Positions 27,192 to 38,496 of a DNA stretch of 64,000 nucleotides are shown here, piece after piece. The notes below the pieces were generated by a model, which had not been told where the DNA came from, ran no database searches, and worked only from the letters and a program-made list of their open reading frames with translations. The first letter of the stretch is position 1, and each line of letters begins with the position of its first letter. The DNA comes from Mugil cephalus (lineage: Eukaryota > Chordata > Actinopteri > Mugiliformes > Mugilidae). The stretch is from contig NC_061773.1 in assembly GCF_022458985.1 (NCBI RefSeq), forward strand, positions 4,532,001 to 4,596,000, in the 5' to 3' direction. The translations under genes and the position numbers were made by a program.

Positions 27192-29418
27192 GTGAGAGAT
27201 ATATAATATGAGGATAAGGTGAAAAGTATATGAAATATGATGAGCTGTTGTGTTTGAAACTTCTTTTTTTTTCATTTAAATAAATTCACAGTTCAGTGTG
27301 AAGTATTGTTGTGTACCTGGTTACTCAGATATTAGTTTAGTTTTTTTTTTCAGTGAACTCTGGTCCTCAGAATTAATCAATGTCTTATTTTCTGAGCCAA
27401 GTCTTCTCACAGCTGAGGCTGTAGTTTGGATGGAAACTCGACTCCAATGCCTGAGATACAATCTGTGGTTAAAATCTCTAAGGTACCATAAACCCTCAAA
27501 CATCCTCTTTGTGAAGGATAAAACCTAACTGCCCCAGTTAATTGCAATCTCAGAAGTAAAGTGATAATCAGGTTGAAGTGCATCTTGTTCTTCCTTAATT
27601 ATCCAAATGAATACAAAAGAAATGTGGGAATCAATTCAGGGAAAATTCAGTGTGAAATTGTCACACAGTCTTTACACCGGGTCACTTCACCCTCAATCTT
27701 TTTTTTCCTGCGCATTTATAATATAACATTTTCTCTACTTAAACCAGTTTTCTATTATAGTTCAACAAATATATAACAAATATTCTATCATTAATGACTG
27801 TCAGTCAGTTAAAAACTGTCACTTGCCTGGACAGACACTACTCTCTTGGTTTCTCTCTGTGACGGCTGTTTAGTTCTTGGATCACACGCTCCACTGGCGG
27901 AACACACAGATGTCACGGTCAGGTGTGTTTCTGCATAGCTGTCAGTGATAAAAACCAAAAAGACAGTGAATGTGATGCTTGTTATCGACTCCTGTGTCAG
28001 TATCCAAATCGTTTGTGATATTTATAATGTTTTATGACCAAATACATGTATGTGCTGTGAAAACTGAATTTGAACATTGCTACTGAATTCATACGGAGGC
28101 TTGATACAATTGATGCGATGTTAGGATAAGCAGAAGAAATGAGATTCAAAAATGCTTTTGCAGTGTTATTAAGTATTTGATTCAATATAAACTATAACTA
28201 AAATAACTTAAATGACTGGACCTTTCTGCTGTCCTTTCTAATTTGTCGTTGGTGCCATCTAGTGGCTGTTGGATGTAATTAGGTGTTGCACACTGAGTGA
28301 ATGGAAACCATCATGTAATATGCCATAAAAATAAGTCCACTCACTGAGCATGACTAGAGGTCCTATCCCATTATTACTGATTATCAGCCACCAATGCAGT
28401 AGTGTCACAAGTGGAACAGAGTCAAGGACTTCAATGGGAGCATTAATGGGAAAGTTCAAGGTACTTTTAACCTTCAGTGATGGACATAAAGCAAGTGTTA
28501 TAATAGTTTAGAGGGATGTAATCCCTCAGTTTAAGTGTTTTTGAAATATAAAAATAAATAATTTGCTGATCTCCTCTTCCACATATTTCTTTTTATTCTA
28601 GTTTAAATAATTTAATTATTTTAATTAAATGTCTTTTGTTGACTGAGACTTCTGAGGTCCCAAGTGTAAGAGGATATCTCTGGACCCCTTCAAATAATCC
28701 CTAACAGGGCTATGCTGTTATTTTAAACAAGAGCATTTCCAGTTTTGGAGGAAATCTGGCCAACATTGATGGATGCCTGTTCCCTTGGAACACAGGCGGT
28801 GGTTTATGAAAACTAAACAAGACAACGAGGAATGACAAAACTGAATTTGCTGTTGCAAACGTGCTGTTAGGTCAAACTGCCTTTTTGGAAATTAATTTCT
28901 GCTGACAGCCCGTCTACAAGCAGGGGCAAAGCAAAAAAAAAAAAAAGCCCTAAACTTCCCTGTGGTATGAGGAATAAAGCTGCAAAGGAAGCACATTTCA
29001 CTTAGGGAAGCTGATTAATCTCTTGTGTTTCATTAACATGCACCTGAAGCTCCCCAAGGCCTCATACATTGTGGTGCTTTATAGCTTTCTGTGGCCGTTG
29101 GAGTTTTTTGCTTTGGTTTGTTTTTTGCTGTGACAGCACAGGTGCACGTCTCTTCTTCCATTGGCCCTAAGAAGGAGTGACTTGCACTCCTTCATTTCAC
29201 ATGCAAAGATCGAGAGAAAGAACATTTTCTACCATTAGTGCTATTCACAGGTGTCCAACATGTTTGCAGTATGTTGGAATATGAAACTTTATTTAAAATC
29301 TCTTCATCCAAAATGAAGATGACAAACACTTTAAGACTTTTTATTAGCTTATAGAACTACTACAGAGCTGTTGTTTTTTTTTTGTTTTTTGTTTTTTTTT
29401 CGTTTTAAATCCGGCACT
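27192..29418. other. Intergenic DNA between vwa1 and the receptor pair
   Basis: No gene seen. 28,690-29,080 has moderate GC and TTAAT/ATTAA words and could be regulatory. Just before the receptor start, 29,373-29,404 is a T-rich tract. Confidence 0.4.
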
Positions 29419-31443
29419 ATGGAACAGGATGAAAATGCAGAGCTTGTGGGGATGGGACTTCGTGTCTCTGTGTCCCCTGTACAAACCGCCTTTTACATTA
29501 TCCTGGTGATGCTGGGCGTTGTGGGTAATGCCACTGTGATCTGTGTTATCGGTAAGAGTGTGTTAATGGACCGCGGAGGGGGACGTAACTCGGACATCAT
29601 TATTATAAACATGGCGCTGTCCAACCTGCTGGTGTCTGTGATGAGGAACACGCTGCTTGTCATCTCAGACATAGGACTTGAGGTAGGTGGTCTTTAAGAT
29701 TAGTCGTTTTTAAGATTGATTGCTATTAATCATTAATCTTCGTTTTGTATTATTACTACTATTGTAACTATTGTTTCTAAGTTTATTTAAATAATTTTAA
29801 GTTAAACATAAAGCATTAATTAGACTGTTTATCTGGAGCCTGTACTCCCATCTCTTTCTTTTACAGCTGTACTCATCCAAAGGGTGGTGTCAGTTCCTTA
29901 TGGGAATCTGGGTGTGGCTGCGATCGGTCAACGTGTGGTCAACGCTCTTCCTCAGTGCCTTCCATCTCCAGACTTTGAGGCGTGTGACACCAACTTCTGG
30001 GGTCCTTCATGGGTCCCGAGGCCTTCCTGTGACCTTACTGCTGAGTCTGGGCCTCATCTGGATCCTTAACTTTATTTACGCCATTCCTGCTCACATTTTC
30101 TCCACTAATGGGAACATGAACACTACAGAGGTGAGCCCAAAAAGAGGCGGTTTGGGCAGAAATTTAGGTGTGTTTATGTATATGTTAGACTTTTTATTTT
30201 GTACTGTTCACATTCAAATCACCGTTTGCTCTGAATTCCTTGCAGGTATGAGAAGCAATTGGCACATAAATGTACAGTCTGTGTTTATTTCAGTAAAGCT
30301 GACAGACATTTCAATGTTTCAAGTTTCAAGTTTCATTTCCACACAACAATACCAGCAATTATGTAAAACTGACTAAATGCTTGCAGACTTGATTTACAGT
30401 CGGAGAGCACCAGAGCCTAAAATATAATTAATTTATAATGATGAATTAATTCATTTGCTTTTGCAGGTACACTTCAGATGGTTCTTCTGTCTAGTCTATA
30501 ATGGGTGTATTTATGAAAAAAACATGTTTTAACTTGGAACAAGAACGGTTAGAGCATGAACGGTCTGTGCTGTTTCCCCAGTGCTGTGAATTAATGTTTA
30601 GGTTTAATTTAAGACTCACCAAGGGTTTAGTTACTAGACAGAGATCTTTAATGCGAACAAACTTCTAGATTAAATCCCTTTTACAATGAAGTACTTGTAA
30701 TACCACAGCATCATACATTTGTTACCAAAGGTAGGTGTCCGTTTTCTAAGGAAGTAAATAATCTCTGAATGAGTGAGAGTAGGTTGGATCCTGTTTCTGC
30801 CTGTTTTGACCCTTGGTTCCTCCTCCTCTCTCAGACCCTGATGCTGGTGAGCAGTACAACGCGCCCCCTGCTGGGCTGTGTCTGGAACTTTCCTTCCAGC
30901 TACAGTGGCCTGGCCTATGCCACCACATCCATGGTGATACATGAAACTATTCCCATCTTCTTGATGGCATTAACCAATATGAGCTCCCTTTACACACTCT
31001 ACACACATGGTAGGGTGCGGAGTTCAGTGAAAGATGGACCTGTTATAAAGCGGGTGCCAGCTGAGAGACGAGCAGCCAAGGTGAGAAACAGAAGCAAGAC
31101 TTTTTACCACAACACTCATTGGTTGTAAAAACTAGTAAATGAGTACATTTGAATCTTAATATATATAGAATATTTTTATGGGACTCACAGTATGTGAATG
31201 TCCACTCTTTGCCTTTTTGTGATTTTCCAGGTGATTCTCGCTCTCATAATGCTCTTCATTGCATCTTGGGGAACCAGCGTTATCTCTGTCAACTATTTCA
31301 ACTACAACCGCGGCTCCTCCGCTGACTTTCTCCTGATCATTGCTCGGTTTGCCAACATTATCTTCATTGCCATGTCACCTGCTGTCCTGGCAATAGGACA
31401 CCGGGGCCTGCGTACTTGTATTAAGTCAACGCTCACTCATTGA
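29419..31443 (+). CDS. ora4: Olfactory receptor class A related (V1R-like GPCR), four exons, ora4-type
   Basis: Seven-transmembrane chemosensory receptor of the teleost ORA family, related to mammalian V1R; family members are expressed in olfactory neurons. Coding exons: 29419-29682, 29867-30130, 30835-31080, 31231-31443. All junctions are phase 0 and the protein is 328 residues. TM1 carries the VVGNA motif (about residues 30-50). TM2 carries NMALSNLLVS. The third exon has STTRPLLGCVWNFPSSYSGL, matching the extracellular loop of the neighbour at 32,212 (STTRPLLGC versus SCTTRPLLGC). TM6 and TM7 lie in the last exon (SPAVLAIGHRGL). An N-glycosylation site NTT lies in the loop before TM5. A four-exon coding region fits ora4; the ora4/ora3 naming rests on exon count recalled from the literature. 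AATAAA is at 31673-31678. Confidence 0.85.
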
Positions 31444-32211
31444 CATGGCTGCTGGCTGATGTGACACTGCTGATTCACTGGGGATGCAACTAACAGAACA
31501 CAGCGGATCATAAAGCTTTGTCAGCACCGTCTTCCATCATAGACAAAGACTCTGTAAGATTCCATGTGTGCTTGTGTGGCTAGAGATAGACCGATGCATG
31601 TAAAGAAGTAATCACAATTACAAAGATTTGTTTTAGTGTGTTTATGTTAATGAGACATCCAAAGAAAGACACAATAAAATGACATTCAAGAAAATCTCAA
31701 GGGAATATATTGTAATGGTGTACACTCGCCCATAATATAATCTGTCTTTATAACAGATTAGAGATTAGAGACATAACACACAGGTTAAATTTAAAGTCAT
31801 AGCAGATACCAAATTATATAGATATATGTTCAAACAGCAAATGTATAAGGTTTTGTTTTTCTCCTTCTTTCTTTGTACTACATTTTGGGGAAGAGTATTT
31901 TTGTTGTGTTAGAGACTACGTAGTTTGAACTGTTGGAAAGTTGCTATTGAGACCATATTTGATTTCACAAACAACAACAAAAAGTCAGTTAAACAAAAAT
32001 CTGGATATTATTAGGATACATATCACAACATTATCTGCGTGATGGCACTATATTATTTCTGAATTATACATTACGTTGAGTCTCAGTCTGACCTGCAATA
32101 AACTCAGGAAAAAGTTAAAATAACGCTTGACAACAGTTCTGTTCAAAGGAAAAGTAGTAGGAGGAGGAGGAGTTAATGTTATATTAACAGCGTAATAACT
32201 CTTTACTTCCA
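31444..32211. other. Convergent 3' regions of the two receptor genes
   Basis: AT-rich 3' UTR-like DNA, with a plus-strand AATAAA at 31673-31678 for the left gene. No other gene seen. Confidence 0.5.
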
Positions 32212-33403
32212 TTACTTGTTTGCTTTAATTTTTTCTTTCACCTTTGTGACGTTTGCTTCTTTTTGAAGAACAAAAACAGTTTCTTTACCCTTCTTTCCTT
32301 TAGTCTTTGGGGATTTACTCGCCTCTACTGTGTCCTCACTGTGACCATGAAGAACTTTAGTCCATCCCAGTATCATATTTGTAATTTTTCTCCTTAGCTT
32401 GCCATGTCCCAGTGCCACCACCATGGGACTGAATCCTACAAACAGGGAAGCAGAGAAATGAGCAACAGTCAGCAGCCCTTCAGCATGGTGCCCTCCATCA
32501 TGGTTGTAGTATGTCACCGCAGCAACCTGCAACGCCCAGCAGACCACAAAGAGGGACACCAGTGACATGATCACATGAGCTGCCTTACGTTCAGTGGACA
32601 CATGTTTGTCCAGCTCCCCATGGGCTCCTCCTGAGTCTCCCCCTGAGGTAACAGCTCGGATGTGCTTGGCCAGAGCGTGCAGTGTGGCCAAGTTGGTGCA
32701 AACCATCAGCACCAACGGCAGCACCTCGTTGAGTGCAAGTGAAGCGGACGCGAACGCTGAGCCTTGTTCGATGGAGGGGAACTCCCAGATGCAGCCCAGC
32801 AGAGGTCTTGTGGTGCAGCTGATCACCATCAGTTCCACCGTGGCGTTGCCATGAACATGAGTGCTATATACCAGTGCAGGAATGGAAAAGGCCAGGTTTG
32901 CCCCCCATACAACCCCCAGAACAATCCATACACGCCGCCTCTCCCTCTGCTGTGCGAGAGGACCAAAGTTCACATGTGTTCGCCTGAGGGTAGTGCAGTG
33001 GAAAAGGCTAAGTGCTAAAGTTACCCAACATCCCACAGCTCGCCACCACACCCAAAGCAACATGAAAACTCTGCACCATCCCGGAGACAGAGACACATCC
33101 AAGCCCAAGTCCGATATGAAAATAGGAACTGTGCGGAAGAGTGAGGTCAGGAGGTTGGCAAGAGACAGGTGTGCCAAAATAGTGTCGGAGGGAGGGAGTC
33201 TCCGAGATGGACTCTCAATGGCTGACTTAAACACCTAAGAGCAAAAAAAAGACAGACTGAGAACAATCCAAACCAAAACATTCAGCCCACTTAACAATTT
33301 AAATGTGTGTTCTCACCACATTGATGACCAAGATGTTTCCCAGAATGCCAGAAAAGACCAAGAACCCAAACAAAATAGCATCGATAGTGAGGACCTCTGA
33401 CAT
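32212..33403 (-). CDS. ora3: Olfactory receptor class A related (V1R-like GPCR), two exons, ora3-type
   Basis: Second V1R-like receptor, tail to tail with the four-exon one. Exon 1 is 33403-33317 (29 codons: MSEVLTIDAILFGFLVFSGI, then LGNILVINV with the TM1 GN motif). Exon 2 is 33234-32212 (340 residues, TM2 to the tail). The junction is phase 0 and the total is 369 residues. TM2 is AHLSLANLLTSLFRTVP, and the loop has SCTTRPLLGCIWEFPSIEQG, shared with the neighbour. An NAT glycosylation site follows TM4. TM6 and TM7 include LVSLFVVCWALQVAAV and FVGFSPMVVALGHGKLR. The C-terminal tail is unusually lysine-rich (KTKGKKGKE...KVKEKIKANK). An in-frame run upstream has no ATG before the chosen start. 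Two coding exons fit ora3; naming is inference from gene structure and pairing. Confidence 0.85.
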
Positions 33404-34252
33404 GGCATCATCCTCTGCATGTCGACATAGTTTGCTTTTTCTTTATGACCAGCATGTATGTAACAGCGAGACATCGGGGCTTCACGCTCACCACTACTGC
33501 TGCAAATGACCCCAAATGGTGTTTTATATGTGCACACACAGACAAACAAATAGAGTCATTACACATGAGTTACTCTTTGCTGACCAGGCTCAAGGTCAAT
33601 TTCATCTAATTCGAGTGTGAGGTGGAAGGCATTTTCCATGTTTTCATCCTGCGTCATCAACCAACTGCAAATTTAATGCTAACAAGAACAACGATAGCAT
33701 CAACAACATGTGGGAGCTGTTTATGAAGATCATGTTTACCACATCACATAACTATATATTGTGATGGACAGAAAACTGGCCCCGGTGTCTCCACCATTGC
33801 TTATTTTCAAAGTTCATCTTAGATAACCAATAATAGCTAGAATGAAGTAATCACATATACAAACAACTAACGATTTAACCAATGATGCTTTCAGGGACAT
33901 CTAGTCCAGCTGATTCATCCCTTTGTTTGATATTTTCAGTCAGCCATTTAACCTCTCCCTAGGTGCCAATTATTTACTGGGTTGCCATGTTTTTCTCTTG
34001 GGACAACACAGTTATTGCGTGGAATAATCTCACCTAAGCACAGTGCTAAATTAAATGTAGCCCACAGTTCAGAACAAAGAAGCCTGAGTTAATTTATCAT
34101 CGTGAAACAGTTCTTCTTTGAAAATAGCATGCTATAAAACATATGTATTTTATGTTCCAACTGATAATGCCTTTCCCTCATTGACAATGATATTAACTAG
34201 AGAAGTAGGGTGAACTAATGCCTACAAAGCTCCCTGAACAGGGAGGAATTAC

Positions 34253-34316
34253 AGTTTATTTTTATTTTATTTATTTATTTATTTATTTTTTTGCCTTTGC
34301 CTTTGCCTTTGCCTCT
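34253..34316. repeat. (TTTA)n followed by (TTTGCC)n simple repeats
   Basis: Adjacent tetranucleotide and hexanucleotide runs on the same strand. Confidence 0.85.
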
Positions 34317-35224
34317 TGTGAAGATCGTAATGTTCAGTATTTATGGGTATCATACATTTCAGAGCTCAAATCGTAGTTGGCTCTGAAAATAACTTTGTTG
34401 TTTGCATTATCAGAAGAAGAAAATAACCTCAAGATCTTATTCTAAAACTCCATTTAGTAGAGCAAAATGACCATGAAGCTGAACTCAACAAAACCAAAAC
34501 TGTGGGACTTAAGCTTCCTCCACACTCATTGATCCATAACCAAAAACAGCATTTACTCATATTATTTCAAACCAGGAACATTAAGCAGCAACATCTATCC
34601 GTTTGTCATCACCAGTCAATGCCTGTGTTGTGGACGATTGCAGAATAAAGGGTTTGAAACTATTCCTTTTTATCCTATTATTCTTAAACGCTGCCTTTTT
34701 ATGGATAGAGATTTGTCAGTTAGACAATTAAGGAATTAGAAATTAAACTAATATTTCATGTTTATTGTATGTAACACGCAGGAACTTTTCACATTATCGT
34801 TAACAAACTTTAAGGAAATGTTATAAATTAGAAATTGAATATCATTGTATTCTCTTTGATGAAATGTCATTTAGATTTCAACATTTAGATGTCACTTAGA
34901 TTTCATCTAAAGCATCAGTTGTTATGTTCTGTCTTTACATATTAAATGAATGAGTGAAATGGTGGAAACTGTACTATAAGTGTTACCATCTAAAGGGGGG
35001 ATTATGGCTTGTGGAGAACAGGTTTTGAGTGTTATGTTATAGGTTTGTTTTCACAGGTATTGGGGACACATTATTATCTCTGATCTTATCAGTCCTATAA
35101 TTGCAAGTGGTGTGCAGGTGAGCACAGGATCCAGGGATGTTTTCAGGACTCTCATTGTTATTTCTGTCACTGATAAACACTTGAAGCTCTGAGTTGGATG
35201 ATGACTGTGGATATTTTGTGCACG

Positions 35225-35640
35225 CACCCACGCTCCCAGTAAACTCGGCGACGCGCGCTCCTCCACGTGCACTCTCACACAGCGGGCATCGAAGCTTTTA
35301 CGTCAAGCCAGACAGGAAGAAGAAAGCAGATCCGATGGCACGATAACCCAGGTCAGGTCCCGCAATAAGTAAGTGATTTTCATTAATGTCTGTATGGTGG
35401 GCGCGACACCGACTTTTAGCACCGTTTACGCGCTTTGTTAACTTCATCATTATCCTGTGCAAGGTCAAAGCTGCTGACTGGATCGCCGCATGATTAAATG
35501 TTATTTCTGTCGCAGATACATGGACGCGCTATCTTGTTTCGCATCGATCTAGAGCGGATCTTATGGCATACATCAGCCCGTCTTGCGCCATCGCCCATCT
35601 GATCCACTGTGAACGAGAATAATTCGACGAGAGGGAAGGA
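35225..35640 (+). promoter_or_regulatory. CpG-rich promoter / 5' UTR of fndc10
   Basis: CpG dinucleotides are dense here (GGCGACGCGCGCTCC, GGGCGCGACACCGAC, TTTACGCGCTTTG), unlike the flanks, and the fndc10 start follows directly. A 5' UTR intron donor (AATAAGTAAGTG) near 35,366 is possible. Confidence 0.5.
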
Positions 35641-35641
35641 G

Positions 35642-36640
35642 ATGAAAACCCGACAACGACCATCACTGCTCGCCTTATTGGCACTCCTGCTGTGCACATT
35701 ACACCAGGCAGCTGGGTCTCATCGCGGCAGCTCAGCCTCATCATCAGCATCCTCATCAGAGGTGAGAGGCAGGGAGGATGTGGGGACTGCCCCGAACTGG
35801 CTCAGACAGACTAACATCAGCTCCAGTCATGATAGCAGGCCATCACCAAAGCTTGGAGAAATAACAGGCCATGTGAAAAGCTTCAACACCAGCCGAGGCA
35901 ATAATACTACTGTGATATTTGAAAGGTCTATCAGGGCACTGAGCTGGAGCCCAGAGGAAGAGGTGTCACCAGTTTGTGCCTACCGAGTAATGGAGGGAGG
36001 CATTGGGGGGCAACTGTGTTTTCGACATACACTGTTTGGGTACAGGTGTCATAAGGGAGACTGCAGGACATCTGTCTCTTTGGGGAATCTGGTGGCAAAT
36101 ATTCTTATTAACGGCAGTGTACTGTTACAGTGGACACATGAGACGGAATCCACAATGACTGGCCAAGATGTGAAGACTAAAGAGACAGCAGCTGGTCCGA
36201 TGAAGAGTGGGACAAATTTAACAAATGAGGAAGCTCGATCAAGTATTGTTGTAAGAGGCCGGCGACACAGACTTGGAGGCTTTGAGTTAAACTGCTGGTG
36301 GAACGGAAGCTACACTCAGTTTGAGTGCGCTGGTGTCCATCTTGGATCAGGCTGTAGGGACTTTCTCCTCACCGAGCTGCATGAAAATATCCCATACCGC
36401 ATCTGTCTACGCTCCCTGTCTCACCCAGATCCAACGAAAAAGGGAGCGCAGCAGGACTGTGTGGAGTTCACACTGCCACCATCTGGGATGCAGGACATCG
36501 TAATTGCCATGACAACGGTGGGAGGGGCTATTTGCGTGATGCTGGTCATCATCTGTTTGCTGGTGGCATACATCACAGAGAACATCATGAGCCCAACAAC
36601 ACAGCACACATACTCTTACCGTACTCACTCACGTCACTGA
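35642..36640 (+). CDS. fndc10: Fibronectin type III domain-containing protein 10, single exon
   Basis: Single-pass membrane protein of unknown function. The 332-residue frame starts at the first ATG (MKTRQRPSLLALLALLLC), a signal peptide to about residue 26. A Ser-rich low-complexity stretch, an FN3-like cysteine-containing ectodomain with several NxS/T sites, and one transmembrane helix (about 284-309) follow. The juxtamembrane and TM sequence GMQDIVIAMTTVGGAICVML and LLVAYITENIM is nearly identical to human FNDC10. RLCFR-like (GQLCFRHTLFGYRC), NGSVLLQW and CRDFLL blocks also match. It is longer than the 226-residue human protein because of inserts near residues 15-90 and 180-210. FNDC10 next to SSU72 is also the human order. 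AATAAA is at 37200-37205. Confidence 0.93.
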   Translation: MKTRQRPSLLALLALLLCTLHQAAGSHRGSSASSSASSSEVRGREDVGTAPNWLRQTNISSSHDSRPSPKLGEITGHVKSFNTSRGNNTTVIFERSIRALSWSPEEEVSPVCAYRVMEGGIGGQLCFRHTLFGYRCHKGDCRTSVSLGNLVANILINGSVLLQWTHETESTMTGQDVKTKETAAGPMKSGTNLTNEEARSSIVVRGRRHRLGGFELNCWWNGSYTQFECAGVHLGSGCRDFLLTELHENIPYRICLRSLSHPDPTKKGAQQDCVEFTLPPSGMQDIVIAMTTVGGAICVMLVIICLLVAYITENIMSPTTQHTYSYRTHSRH

Positions 36641-37206
36641 TGCACTGTAAATGACATGGCCTACATTTAACAGCCCTCATGGTCATAACTAATCTCACAT
36701 TCACAGTCACCAACACTAACTTTTCAATGTGATATACTTTTTCCTGTTATGACCAGACTGAAGCACAATCTACTGTGGATCTGAAAATAACATGCCTTGT
36801 CAACCTCTGCGAGGGTGCACTAAACCAAAATTACTGATACACTGCATTTAGTAAATACAGTAGTTTACTGTGCTATGTTTTTGTTAAGTGTTGTCTGTGA
36901 TTGAATCTGTCAATCTGCAAGCAGGCAGCATTTATACAGCAATACAAGTGATTAAATGGCAGAAATAACAACTAAATGTGCAGCCTATGAAAGTGTCCTT
37001 GTTGGGACACATGAACAAAAAAACTTTACTGAATTACACTTTTCCACTTAAATCATCAAGCCACTTTGCTTATTAGGTCTGCATACAGTGTGTGTTTGTA
37101 GCCTACCATTTTGTGAAGGGCAATACAATCTAATGTACAATCTCTAAATACTGTGCCACACATATTGAGTTAGAATGTCTTTCTGTCCCGCTGTCAGTGA
37201 ATAAAG
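36641..37206 (+). other. fndc10 3' UTR
   Basis: AT-rich non-coding sequence between the stop and an AATAAA at 37200-37205. Confidence 0.5.
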
Positions 37207-37273
37207 TACAATGAGGCCATTTTTATTACACTACAGTTGTCCTCTTTTTTTAGTGTGTGTATATTTATATACA

Positions 37274-37280
<7 letters not shown>

Positions 37281-37312
<32 letters not shown>
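37281..37312. repeat. (GT)n microsatellite
   Basis: Uninterrupted GT dinucleotide run just after the fndc10 polyadenylation signal. Confidence 0.9.
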
Positions 37313-37313
<1 letters not shown>

Positions 37314-37479
37314 ACTTGCGACTAACACATGTTGTGAGCAAAGATACAACTTTTTATCAGAACATGTTGAATTTTTCAAAACCAAGGCTCAATCAACATG
37401 CACATTCTCCTTGAATGGATGGTGGCCAGAAAGATTCACGGTAAAAAATCACAAGTTGCTCCCGCACTCATGTTTAAGC

Positions 37480-37545
37480 TCTGTTTATTGGGTCTTTGGT
37501 CGATGTTTCGGTCTATCGACCTTCTTCAGGACAAACACAACCGCA
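37480..37545. repeat. Fish retroelement fragment (GTTTCGGTC...GACCTTCTTCAGG)
   Basis: The GATGTTTCGGTCTATCGACC plus TTCTTCAGG sequence is a common dispersed motif in fish genomes, often seen at ends of Penelope-like or similar elements. Recognised by motif only; short fragment. Confidence 0.35.
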
Positions 37546-37704
37546 ATTGCAGTTAGACTGACAATAGGCCACACAGAGATTACATGAATGTAGCTATAGC
37601 ACTAAAAGCTGTAAATTCAGAACCAATTAATGGTTGGAGACATAAAATACTGCTATGGAAACGGGTTGGCACTGCTTTCTTATCACCACTCCACTGTATG
37701 AACT

Positions 37705-38038
37705 ACACAGATCAGCCATAACATTAAAACCACTGGCAGGAGAAGTAAATAACATTGATCATCTTATGAAATTTCAATGCAGACTACTCCTGGGAAACTT
37801 TTGGACCTGGTATTAATGTGGATGTTCCTTACACATGTAACACCCACCTAAACCAGATCAGGCACCCCCACCCCATAGCAATCACACTCCTCGATGTATC
37901 CAGGCAGGCCCCTCCCCTCAACCCACATGACCCAAAAAAAAACCCACTAACAACATTCTGTCTCCGATGACTCACAAGTGTTTTGGACCTACATAATATT
38001 AAGAAGTTATAATGGTCGTAATGCTATGCCTGGGTGTC
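37705..38038. mobile_element. Non-autonomous fish repeat with terminal inverted repeats, copy 2 (opposite orientation)
   Basis: The left end ACACAGATCAGCCATAACAT and the right end (TGGTCGTAATGCTATGCCTG plus GGTGT) are imperfect inverted repeats. The interior (CTGGGAAACTTTTGGACCTG, CACCCCCACCCCATAG) matches the complement of 27,000-27,170. About 150 bp shorter than copy 1, so internally deleted. Confidence 0.7.
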
Positions 38039-38239
38039 GTATGCCTTAAGTTATACCGTGTGTTGCGTTGTTTCGGGTTATAACAGATGTGTCAGTATCG
38101 GGTCACTACTACATTTTAATCACCAGTCTATATGTTGTGTAATGTTTTATAACGGGCACTTTATAATAGAAGCATATGACTTTTATAGTGTAAAAGCAAA
38201 CCGCGCGTTTGTTTACTACATCACGTCTGTGTCGCTGCA

Positions 38240-38496
38240 TTTTTGACGCGACAAGTCCCGCCCTCAAGTGACGTCGCTTCATAAAGCTGTCGTCGACGCA
38301 CGGCACTCCGCCATTTTAACTTCCTGCTTGAAAAGAAGACGAATCCATCGCACAGTATTTGTATTCGAAACGCTTTATCGATTAACTTATTTTAAGGGGT
38401 TTGTCTTGTCTAGGTTTTCTAAACAGGGATCGAAGCAACTTCCTCTTAATAGTTTCTGACCGCTGGTATCGGGTTAGTTTCAGCCGGGGCGTCGCA
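38240..38496 (+). promoter_or_regulatory. ssu72 promoter, CpG-rich with CRE-like and YY1/ETS-like sites
   Basis: CpG-dense stretch directly upstream of the ssu72 start. It contains a CRE-like TGACGTCG (38269-38276) and CCGCCATTTT followed by ACTTCCTG (around 38307-38326), a YY1-like then ETS-like pair often placed at start sites of housekeeping genes. No TATA box in the usual position. Confidence 0.5.

Larger units (their letters stand above)
33404..35641. other. Intergenic region between ora3-type gene and fndc10
   Basis: AT-rich up to about 35,200, with a (TTTA)n and (TTTGCC)n tract at 34253-34316. From 35,220 CpG content rises sharply, marking the fndc10 promoter and 5' UTR. No other gene seen. 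Confidence 0.5.

Noticed and set aside
32594-33238. Plus-strand frames of 84-125 codons
   Set aside because: Antisense shadows of the ora3-type receptor exon.
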